Position numbers and translations under genes: made by a program. Of a stretch of 28,075 nt of DNA, positions 22,076 to 28,075 are shown in pieces. The stretch is from the NCBI GenBank assembly GCA_009469665.1, contig SSTB01000116.1, forward strand, positions 1-28,075, read 5' to 3'. The notes below the pieces were generated by a model. That model did no database searches. It saw only the letters and a list, made by a program, of their open reading frames with translations, and was not told the origin of the DNA. The first letter of the stretch is position 1. Each line of letters starts with the position of its first letter. Source of the stretch: Azonexaceae bacterium (lineage in GTDB: Bacteria; Pseudomonadota; Gammaproteobacteria; Burkholderiales; Rhodocyclaceae).

Positions 22076-24605
22076 CAGGGGCTCGCAGGGGGAGGCGGAC
22101 GGTGAAGGTGGCGCCTTCGCCCGGCACCGATTCCAGTTCAACCCTCCCACCCATGTGTTCAACCAGTTGCTTGACCAGGGCCAGACCCAGGCCAGTGCCA
22201 CCCTGGCTGCGGGTGAGGAAGTGCTCGACCTGCTTGAATTTCTCGAAGACCAGGTCGTGATACTCGGGGGCGATGCCGGGGCCCGTGTCGGTGACGGCAA
22301 AGAGGATTTCGTCGCCGCTGCGGGACAACGCCAGACGCACGCTTCCGGCGGCGGTGAATTTGACCGCGTTGCTGAGCAGGTTGTTGAGGATTTGGCGCAG
22401 GCGGGTGGGGTCGCTGACCAGATGATCCGGAAGTTCGGCGGCGCATTCCAGGGTGAGGGCGAGGCCCTTTGCCTCTGCCGGGCCGCGGTGCAGGGTGGCG
22501 ACCTCGTCGGCCAGATCCCGCAGGGGGATTTCGCTCCACTGGAACTCCATCTTGCCCGCCTCGACCTTGGAGAGATCAAGAATTTCGTTGACCAGGTTGA
22601 GGAGGTGTTGGCCGCTGTCTTGGATCACCCGGGCGTATTCCTGCTGAGCCGGGTCGCTCAGTTCCGCCTGAAGGATTTCGGCAAAGCCGAGGATGCCGTT
22701 CAGGGGCGTGCGCAATTCGTGGGACATGCTGGCCAGGAACTCGGACTTCATGCGATTGGCCTCTTCCGCCCGCTGGCGCGCGTCTTCCAGGCGGCGGAAG
22801 GATTCGGCCACGGAGTCGGCCATGGCGTTGAAGGAGCGGGCGAGTTCGCCCATCTCGTCGGCGGACCCGGCGTCGAGGCGATGATCGAGCTGCCCGCCTT
22901 GGAAGCGGTGAATGCCGTCGATCATGCCCGTGATGCGCCGGGTGAGGAAATTGGCCATCCACACCGCGATGAAGATGACGATGACGATCATCACTGCGGT
23001 GGACCCCCACAGGCCCCAGGAGGTGCGCGTGAGGCTTGCGTTGATGGATTCCAGCAGGCTGGCGCGCTGGGCCTTGAAAGTCTTGTCCTTTTCCGCCACC
23101 ACCTGGCCGATGCGGCTGGCGGTCTCGGTGGCGGCCTTGTGGAATTCATCCACGTTGGCACCGATGGTGACGAAGCCGAAACCCTGGGCGGACTTGCCGT
23201 ACTGGCCGGTGTAGTAGGGGATCGCCGCCGCCGTGGTGAGCTTCCACAGGCCCGAGAAGAAAATGACGAAAGAGCCGGAGCCGCCGTGCTCGGTAAGCGC
23301 GTTCCAGCCGTCGCACTGAGGCGAGAAATTCAGGTAGCGGCAGTCGAGGGCCACCGTACCGGCCTTGACCAGGGCCTTGGCCGGCTTCTTCTTCAGGTTC
23401 TGGTCCCGAAAGGGCGGGACGGTGGCCAGGAATTCGTGGGACGGTTTGCCGCTGGCCTGCCACTCGGCAAACAGTTCCTCGTCCATCCAGGGGGTCTGGG
23501 GAAGGCCGGTTTCCGGGTCGTAGCCGACGATGAAGTAATCCCGCGGGTGCGAGATCGAACGGCTTTTGTGGTCCCACAGGAAGGCGTAATTGCCTTTTAT
23601 GGCGTCGGCGATGGGAGTGTAGCGTTCGTCCGTGGGCATGAGCCGGTCGGAAAACTGGCGGACGTGGTCGTGGTCCATGGCCAGGGTCACGTAGCCCGCG
23701 ATACGGCCTCCGCGCACTACCGGGGTAGCCCAGCGTACGATGCCCCGGAAACGCTTGCCCAGGGGGTTTTCCGTCCCCGCATAGGCGGATTTTTCCGGTT
23801 CGAAAGGCTTGCCCGCCTTCTCCAGGGCGCTAGGCACATAGGGGCCGATGATCTGGGTCGGCACATAGGCACCGATGACCTCGGAAACGTGGATTTCGCC
23901 GGGTTTGAGGGCGGCGAGTTCGGCGAAATAGGTTTCGGCGCGGACGAAGGTCTGGCTGCGGTCGGAGACCTTGCGCGGTCGCGGGTCGGTCAAGTCGCCC
24001 CGAGTGACTTTGATGCGCTCCTGGCCGTCCAGGCCGACGAAGGTGGCTTCGACGAACAGGGGGCGGTCTTCCTTCTCTCCCAGGTATTCCGCCGGGCGGG
24101 CGTGGAAATCCTTGGCGTTGTCCGGCAGCACCGGTCGCGTCACCTTGGCTTCCCGCCGCTCAGGCTCCGAGGCGACCCAGGTCTTGCCGTCCTCGGACAA
24201 TTTCCAGGTGCCGTGCCGGTAGACGGGGCGGGTGCGCCGGTCCAGGAAGCGGGCAAAGGCGGCTTCGGAGGGCTCCTGGTCCGAGAGGGCCAGAATGTCG
24301 CGGTCCCGGTCGTAGAGGAAACTGGCAATTTCCTTGGCGGTGTCGGTGGTCATCTCTTCGATGGCCTCCCGGGAGCGCAGGTCAAGGGCGCGGATCGAAT
24401 CGTCGGTGACGGTCTTGCCCACGCTGCCCAGGGTTTCCAGGGTGGCGTCGGCCATGGCTCCGGCCTGGTTCGAAACGTCCTCGCCCAGGCTGCGGGCGGC
24501 GTTCCAGGCAAACCAAGCCAGCAGCACCAGGGGCAGCACCTTGATGAGGACGAAAATGGCAATCAGCTTGCCGCGGATGCCGGCGAGAATTCCTGGAGGT
24601 TTCAC
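22068..24605 (-). CDS. Membrane-bound sensor histidine kinase with large extracytoplasmic sensor region
   Basis: This 845-residue kinase has a first membrane segment at about residues 11-33 (LIAIFVLIKVLPLVLLAWFAW). A roughly 500-residue extracytoplasmic region follows, probably Cache-like (GYVTLAMDHDHV, PRDYFIVGYDPETG, GFVTIGANVDEFHKA). The second membrane segment is at about 532-555. HAMP, HisKA with phospho-acceptor His629 (SMSHELRTPLNG) and HATPase_c (NLLSNAVKF, DTGPGI, GGTGLGLALVKQL) follow. The sensor region is about twice the length of a usual double-Cache domain. I chose the GTG at 24605, since AAGGAG lies 6 bases upstream; the TTG at 24632 would add nine residues. A lipoprotein gene lies 44 bases upstream and a receiver gene overlaps the end. 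The signal is unknown. Confidence 0.92.
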   Translation of the reverse strand: MKPPGILAGIRGKLIAIFVLIKVLPLVLLAWFAWNAARSLGEDVSNQAGAMADATLETLGSVGKTVTDDSIRALDLRSREAIEEMTTDTAKEIASFLYDRDRDILALSDQEPSEAAFARFLDRRTRPVYRHGTWKLSEDGKTWVASEPERREAKVTRPVLPDNAKDFHARPAEYLGEKEDRPLFVEATFVGLDGQERIKVTRGDLTDPRPRKVSDRSQTFVRAETYFAELAALKPGEIHVSEVIGAYVPTQIIGPYVPSALEKAGKPFEPEKSAYAGTENPLGKRFRGIVRWATPVVRGGRIAGYVTLAMDHDHVRQFSDRLMPTDERYTPIADAIKGNYAFLWDHKSRSISHPRDYFIVGYDPETGLPQTPWMDEELFAEWQASGKPSHEFLATVPPFRDQNLKKKPAKALVKAGTVALDCRYLNFSPQCDGWNALTEHGGSGSFVIFFSGLWKLTTAAAIPYYTGQYGKSAQGFGFVTIGANVDEFHKAATETASRIGQVVAEKDKTFKAQRASLLESINASLTRTSWGLWGSTAVMIVIVIFIAVWMANFLTRRITGMIDGIHRFQGGQLDHRLDAGSADEMGELARSFNAMADSVAESFRRLEDARQRAEEANRMKSEFLASMSHELRTPLNGILGFAEILQAELSDPAQQEYARVIQDSGQHLLNLVNEILDLSKVEAGKMEFQWSEIPLRDLADEVATLHRGPAEAKGLALTLECAAELPDHLVSDPTRLRQILNNLLSNAVKFTAAGSVRLALSRSGDEILFAVTDTGPGIAPEYHDLVFEKFKQVEHFLTRSQGGTGLGLALVKQLVEHMGGRVELESVPGEGATFTVRLPLRAPDA

Positions 24606-24649
24606 GAAGGTCTCCTTCTTCCCCAGCCTCAACGCAGCAGGCCCGGTCG

Positions 24650-25099
24650 TCAGTGCTTGGCGGACTTTTCCGCTGGGGCCTCGGCTTTGCCCGCCGGGGC
24701 GGGGTCAGTCTTTGAAGAAGCCTTCTCGTCGCCCTTTTCGGCGCCTGTATCCTTGCCCTTCAGCTCTTCGGCGGGCGCTTCGGCGGCCTTCTTCTTTTTC
24801 TTTCCTGGGGGTTCCGGAGGAGGCAGTTGAGGCTCCACGGTCTCGATCTTGTTGTCGCGCATGTAGCTGTCCATCTCCCGCCAGCCGGCGAAGACCGCGG
24901 CCTTGGGCAGCCAGGAGTAGATGGAATAACAATCCTCGATGGCCCGCCCCGACTGGCGGCAGGCACTGCCCACCGCCTTGCCTTCGGCTTCCTGCTGGGC
25001 TTCCTTCCTGGCCGGATCTTCCAGGCCCAGCTTCTGGCCGATTTGGTCGCAGGCCGCAAACAGGGTCAAAAAGGGCAGCAGAATGAGGGTTTTGCGCAT
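24650..25099 (-). CDS. Small lipoprotein with Lys/Ala/Glu/Pro-rich tail
   Basis: The 149-residue product has a lipoprotein signal ending in LFAAC (Cys17) followed directly by Asp. Asp at +2 is the classic signal for retention in the inner membrane in enteric bacteria. Residues 18 to about 85 form a small domain with two Cys (SACRQSGRAIEDCYSIYSWLPKAAVFAGWREMD, quoted only to locate it). The rest is low-complexity, with PPPEPPGKKKKK and long Ala/Glu/Lys runs. I do not recognise a family. It lies between a CopD-like membrane protein and a histidine kinase, all in one direction with gaps of 36 and 44 bases. It may be an accessory sensor protein for the kinase; that is inference. The start is the ATG at 25099. 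Confidence 0.75.
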   Translation of the reverse strand: MRKTLILLPFLTLFAACDQIGQKLGLEDPARKEAQQEAEGKAVGSACRQSGRAIEDCYSIYSWLPKAAVFAGWREMDSYMRDNKIETVEPQLPPPEPPGKKKKKAAEAPAEELKGKDTGAEKGDEKASSKTDPAPAGKAEAPAEKSAKH

Positions 25100-25135
25100 G
25101 GCGGGCATTCTTCCCACAACCGGCCCGGCCGTCAA

Positions 25136-25609
25136 TCAGAACAACCCGCCATGGCTTCCGGCGGCGGCCCCCGCCGCGGTGAAGAAGCTGGCGCTCAGGA
25201 GCAGCCAGTGCAGGCGCTGGATGCGGCGAAAGGTGCCTTCCGGGTCGCGACGGGCGCGCTCCAGGAACCAGCGGTGCAGAACGAGGGGTTCCAGGACGAA
25301 GAGCATGAGGGTAAATAGCGCCCAGATCGCCACCATGGCGTGCATCCACCAGAAGGCCGTCGAGCCGAAGCGCCCCCAGGCGCCTAGGAGATGGACCAGC
25401 CATAGTCCGGAAAGGCCGGTCAGCAGGGTGGTCACGCGGGCCTGGCGGGCGAAGCCCTGTTCGATGTTCTCGAAGAAGGCGACACGCTCATCCGGGGTCT
25501 TCAGGCGCCCGACGGCGGGCAACAGGACCGTGGTCACGAAGGCGACGCCCCCGATCCACAGGATGACGCCGAGGACGTGGAGGGTGCGGGCGAGGGCGAA
25601 CTCGTTCAT
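25136..25609 (-). CDS. Integral membrane protein, CopD-like
   Basis: The 157-residue protein has about four membrane helices, near residues 5-30 (LHVLGVILWIGGVAFVTTVLL), 55-75, 80-105 and 132-155. The first helix, with HVLG-(V/I)-(I/L)-W-I-GG, resembles CopD/YcnJ-type and related small membrane proteins, but copper binding is not demonstrated. The His of LARTLHVLG and the WWMHAMVAIW segment are possible metal or haem ligands. The ATG at 25609 lies only 6 bases after a TATACT -10-like hexamer (25621-25616), which would make a leaderless mRNA. It is the first gene of the lipoprotein-kinase-receiver cluster and diverges from ugpB. Confidence 0.7.
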   Translation of the reverse strand: MNEFALARTLHVLGVILWIGGVAFVTTVLLPAVGRLKTPDERVAFFENIEQGFARQARVTTLLTGLSGLWLVHLLGAWGRFGSTAFWWMHAMVAIWALFTLMLFVLEPLVLHRWFLERARRDPEGTFRRIQRLHWLLLSASFFTAAGAAAGSHGGLF

Positions 25610-25653
25610 GGCGTCAGTATATCCCGCGCTCCAGGTACCCCGGCGCGAGCGGC

Positions 25654-25659
25654 TATAAT
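25654..25659 (+). promoter_or_regulatory. Candidate -10 element for ugpB
   Basis: A perfect TATAAT lies 32 bases before the ugpB ATG. No good -35 is visible 16-18 bases upstream, so an activator may be needed. PHO boxes, expected for a phosphate-starvation ugp operon, are not evident in this 82-base spacer. Confidence 0.5.
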
Positions 25660-25691
25660 CGCGCCCTTGTCCCATTCGCATCGGAGTCCCC

Positions 25692-27008
25692 ATGCCCATG
25701 AAGAACCTGCCGCTCACGGTTCTCGCCTGTGCCCTGTTGGCCAGTGCGGCCGTTCCTGTCACGGCTGCCCCGGCCAAGGCCGCGAAGCCCGCCAAGGCGC
25801 AGAACGAAACCCCCGCCGCACGGATGGAAATTGCCCTGGCTCACCAATTGGGCAGCATAGGCGAGGAAAACCTGCAACGCCTGGTGGAACGCTACAACAG
25901 CAGCCATGCCGGAGTCGAGATCAAGCTCGTCCGCGCGGCGGAGGGCGACAAGCCCGCGGTCCTCAACCTGGTTCGTCGCCAGGACGTTCTGGAGGCCATC
26001 GCCGGGAAGGCGGCCTTCAAACCCTTGCACGAAGTGATGAAGGAGGCCAAGGAGGCCTTCAAGTCGGAAATCATCTCCCCCGACCTGCGCGCCGGCACCA
26101 CCGACGAGAAGGGTCGCTTCTTCGCCCTGCCGGTGGCCTACTCGACGCCCGTACTGTTCTACAACCGCAACGCCCTGCGCAAGGCGGGCCTGGATCCGGA
26201 CCAGCCGCCGCGTACCTGGATGGAGGTGCAGCAGACGGCCGACAAGCTTCAGGATGCCGGCGAAAAGTGCCCGTATACCACCTCCTGGCCGGTGTGGGTC
26301 CACATCGACAACGTCAGTGCCCTGTCCGGCGTTCCGGTGGCGACCGCGAAGGGAGAGCTGGCGTTCAACGGCCTGCCCCAGGTCAAGCATGTCGCCATGC
26401 TGGCTACCTGGCACAAGGCCAAGTTCTTCAGGGACTTCGGGCGGCGCAACGAAGCTGACAAGCACTTTCTCAATGGCGAATGCGCCATGATCACCACCGA
26501 TTCCTGGGCCCACACGGGCTTCCGCGAAGCCCGGGGCGTCGAGCTCGGCGTTGCTCCCCTGCCGCATCACGACGATGTTTTCGGCGGCCGCCAGCACACC
26601 CTGGCCGACGGTGCTTCCCTGTGGATCGGGGCCGGCTACAAGGCACCCGAATACAAGGCCGCGGCCCGCTTCGTGACCTGGCTGCTGACGCCCGAAGTGC
26701 AAGTCGAACTGGCCCGAACCTATGGCCAGCTTCCGCTCACAGACGCAGCGCGCAAGGTTCTCAAGGACAAGGTGCAACGGGATCGTGACGTCACCCTGGA
26801 CGTGGCCTATGCCTCCATGAAGGGCTCAGGATCGACCCACCCGTTGCGCATTTTTGGCATCGACCCGGTGCGCCTCATCCTCGACGAGGAACTGGAGTCC
26901 GTGTGGGCCGACACCAAGCCCGCCAAGGCCGCCCTCGACACCGCCGTAAGCCGCGGCAACGCGGTGCTGTCCGCCAAGCCTGCCCTCAAGAAAGCCATTC
27001 CCTTCTGA
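25692..27008 (+). CDS. ugpB: Periplasmic solute-binding protein of an ABC transporter, UgpB-like
   Basis: The 438-residue protein has a Sec signal peptide (to about residue 25, VTAA-PAK) and a Lys/Ala/Pro linker, then a family 1 extracellular solute-binding fold. Most of it aligns with UgpB, which binds sn-glycerol 3-phosphate or glycerophosphocholine: STPVLFYNRNALRKAGLDP, PPRTWMEVQ, FLNGECAMITT, DGASLWIGAG, RLILDEELESVW and ALDTAVSRGN. The N-terminal lobe is shorter than in E. coli, with a gap where a ligand-contacting helix is expected, so the ligand may differ. The ATG at 25692 follows GGAG by 5 bases; the ATG at 25698 is an alternative. The stop overlaps ugpQ. Permease and ATPase genes (ugpA, ugpE, ugpC) are not in the window. 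Confidence 0.87.
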   Translation: MPMKNLPLTVLACALLASAAVPVTAAPAKAAKPAKAQNETPAARMEIALAHQLGSIGEENLQRLVERYNSSHAGVEIKLVRAAEGDKPAVLNLVRRQDVLEAIAGKAAFKPLHEVMKEAKEAFKSEIISPDLRAGTTDEKGRFFALPVAYSTPVLFYNRNALRKAGLDPDQPPRTWMEVQQTADKLQDAGEKCPYTTSWPVWVHIDNVSALSGVPVATAKGELAFNGLPQVKHVAMLATWHKAKFFRDFGRRNEADKHFLNGECAMITTDSWAHTGFREARGVELGVAPLPHHDDVFGGRQHTLADGASLWIGAGYKAPEYKAAARFVTWLLTPEVQVELARTYGQLPLTDAARKVLKDKVQRDRDVTLDVAYASMKGSGSTHPLRIFGIDPVRLILDEELESVWADTKPAKAALDTAVSRGNAVLSAKPALKKAIPF

Positions 27009-27736
27009 TGGCTGCCTATCCGCTGGCGCGCTGGATCGCCCATCGGGGCGGCGGTTGCCTGGCGCCGGAAAACACCCTGGAAGGCTTCCGGCTGGCGGCC
27101 CGCCTGGGGTTCCGGGCGGTGGAATTCGATGTGATGCTCACCCGGGATGGCGTGCCGGTTCTCATCCACGACGAGACACTGGAGCGCACCACCGACGGCC
27201 AGGGGCGGGTCTGCGAGCGCGACTGGGCGGAGCTGGCCGGCCTGGACGCTGGTCGCTGGCTGCATCGGGCCTGGGCCGGGGTGGGCATTCCCCGCCTGGA
27301 CGAGGTGCTGGTGCTGTGCTCCAGCCTCGGCCTGGGCGTGAATGTGGAGATCAAGCCGGCGGCGGGCCACGACGAAGCCACGGGTCGTGCGGTTGCCGAA
27401 CGCTTGACCGCCCTTTGGCCGGCGGGCTTGCCGGCGGTGGTCTCCTCCTTTTCCGCGCCTGCCTTGGCCGCGGCCCGCGCTGCGGCCCCCGGTCAGACCC
27501 GGGCGCTCCTGGTGGAGGCGCTTCCCGAGGACTGGCGGGAACGCCTTGCGCGGCTGGGCTGCAGCCTGCTCCATGGCCGGGCCGCCGATCTGGACGCCAC
27601 GGCCCTGGCTGCCCTGGGGGCGGCGGGGGTGCCTGTGGCCGCCTATACGGTCAATCGGGCGGAGGACGCGGCGCGCTGTTTCGCACTGGGCATCGCCGCG
27701 CTGTTCACCGATCGCCTCGACTGTCTCGGGCCATGA
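27008..27736 (+). CDS. ugpQ: Glycerophosphodiester phosphodiesterase
   Basis: The 242-residue TIM-barrel enzyme hydrolyses glycerophosphodiesters to an alcohol and sn-glycerol 3-phosphate. Motifs of the GDPD family are complete: IAHRGGGCLAPENTLEGF (catalytic His, Asn and first metal Glu region), AVEFDVMLTRDGVPVLIHDETLERTT (metal Glu/Asp and second catalytic His) and VNVEIKP. There is no signal peptide, so it works in the cytoplasm, as UgpQ does. Its ATG overlaps the ugpB stop (TGATG), so it is co-translated with the binding protein. This pairing supports glycerophosphodiester uptake and breakdown. Confidence 0.93.
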   Translation: MAAYPLARWIAHRGGGCLAPENTLEGFRLAARLGFRAVEFDVMLTRDGVPVLIHDETLERTTDGQGRVCERDWAELAGLDAGRWLHRAWAGVGIPRLDEVLVLCSSLGLGVNVEIKPAAGHDEATGRAVAERLTALWPAGLPAVVSSFSAPALAAARAAAPGQTRALLVEALPEDWRERLARLGCSLLHGRAADLDATALAALGAAGVPVAAYTVNRAEDAARCFALGIAALFTDRLDCLGP

Positions 27737-28068
27737 TCCTGGAAGCCTCAGATGACCGCTTGTCGAGTCCCGGCATGCTTGTGCCCCGGATGTCTGCGCC
27801 ACTAGTGTTCGCTCACCCACCGGGGGGCACCGACGAGCCCACTGGCGCATCCGGGCGGGCGCCTGGCTTTGTCGCTCCTCCTTGCGGGCATGAGCCTGCC
27901 GCGTCGTCGCTTCGCGCCAGACATCCGCCCCGAGCGCCCCTCCGGGCTCGTCCAGCCGAGGTTTCCAGGATATGAAACAATTGCTGACAGTCGGTTGCAG
28001 CGGCCTTGGCCGCCCGATGGGTTAATCCGGCCATGGGATCGTCCCATGCCAAGCACAAGGAGAAACGC
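27737..28068. other. Structured non-coding spacer after ugpQ
   Basis: No supported gene lies in these 332 bases. They contain several inverted repeats: GGATGTCTG (27788-27796) with CAGACATCC (27918-27926), and GACGAGCCC (27832-27840) with GGGCTCGTC (27944-27952). The pairs cross instead of nesting. A perfect GCGGCC-TT-GGCCGC dyad lies near 28000, and another dyad lies at 28032-28048. The frames here encode Arg/Ser/Gly-rich peptides without fold character. The composition is that of a decayed or dispersed intergenic repeat, but no second copy is in the window to prove it. Confidence 0.4.
28032..28048 (+). promoter_or_regulatory. Perfect 7-bp dyad before the last gene start
   Basis: CATGGGA-TCG-TCCCATG is a perfect palindrome ending 20 bases before the ATG at 28069 and 8 bases before its Shine-Dalgarno. 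It could be an operator or a leader hairpin. Confidence 0.4.
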
Positions 28069-28075
28069 ATGAACG
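28069..28075 (+). CDS. Start of a further gene (two codons visible)
   Basis: An ATG at 28069 follows AAGGAG by 6 bases, a strong ribosome binding site. Only Met-Asn and one base are visible before the window ends. Product unknown. Confidence 0.55.

Noticed and set aside
22002..24830. Plus-strand open frame of over 900 codons opposite the histidine kinase
   Set aside because: It is antisense to a gene with clear HisKA/HATPase motifs. The peptide is Gly/Val/Gln-rich and without fold character.
27802..28056. Minus-strand small gene in the spacer after ugpQ
   Set aside because: The product is Arg/Gly/Ser-rich, has no ribosome site or motif, and overlaps inverted repeats. Treated as non-coding.
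1..28075. CRISPR array, IS element, prophage or toxin-antitoxin cassette
   Set aside because: I saw no regularly spaced repeats, transposase or integrase motifs, phage structural genes, or paired small toxin/antitoxin frames.

Overview
The window is GC-rich chromosomal DNA, about two thirds GC by eye. Its gene content suggests a respiratory betaproteobacterium, plausibly Rhodocyclales-like: glcDEF, bacteriohemerythrin, UgpB/UgpQ, RhlE, a PduO-type cobalamin adenosyltransferase and a class Ia ribonucleotide reductase. The lineage is inferred from gene type and codon style only. I see no rRNA, tRNA, CRISPR array, complete insertion sequence or phage module.

Layout, left to right. Positions 1-145 hold the start of an HNH endonuclease gene (minus strand, cut by the window edge). 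Then come a periplasmic PQQ-type beta-propeller protein (283-2067, minus) and nrdA-nrdB (6170-2248, minus). The nrd genes have an elaborate control region at 6170-6603: two NrdR-type boxes, a sigma70-like promoter, a full cobalamin riboswitch and a hairpin that hides the nrdA ribosome binding site. A PA0069-type radical SAM gene (minus) and aroG (plus) diverge at about 7.75 kb. A lipoprotein gene and an XRE-type regulator diverge from a long dyad at 9465-9497. A cobalamin adenosyltransferase gene (minus) and hyi (plus) diverge at about 10.9 kb. A small lower-GC orphan gene and a bacteriohemerythrin follow on the minus strand. The hemerythrin diverges from a glycerate kinase-glcD-glcE-glcF-HDOD run, with an FNR/ANR-like box between them. 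A short unknown gene and a PP2C phosphatase follow on the plus strand. On the minus strand lie rhlE and a four-gene sensory cluster (membrane protein, lipoprotein, histidine kinase, receiver). ugpB and ugpQ are on the plus strand, then a structured spacer and the first codons of a further gene at 28069.

How the genes work together. Glycolate oxidase (GlcDEF), hydroxypyruvate isomerase and glycerate 2-kinase are three parts of the glycolate/glyoxylate-to-glycerate route; glyoxylate carboligase and tartronate semialdehyde reductase are not in the window. The adenosyltransferase makes adenosylcobalamin, the ligand of the riboswitch that sits on the B12-independent ribonucleotide reductase. That suggests the cell also has a B12-dependent reductase elsewhere.

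I do not see a clearly undescribed multi-gene system. The strongest leads are: the stacked NrdR plus B12-riboswitch control of nrdAB; a repeat insertion at the glcF/HDOD junction that seems to have preserved stop/start coupling; a PQQ-fold protein that appears to have lost its catalytic acids; a hemerythrin with a Lys/Trp tail and an FNR-like site; and the CopD-like/lipoprotein/kinase/receiver cluster.
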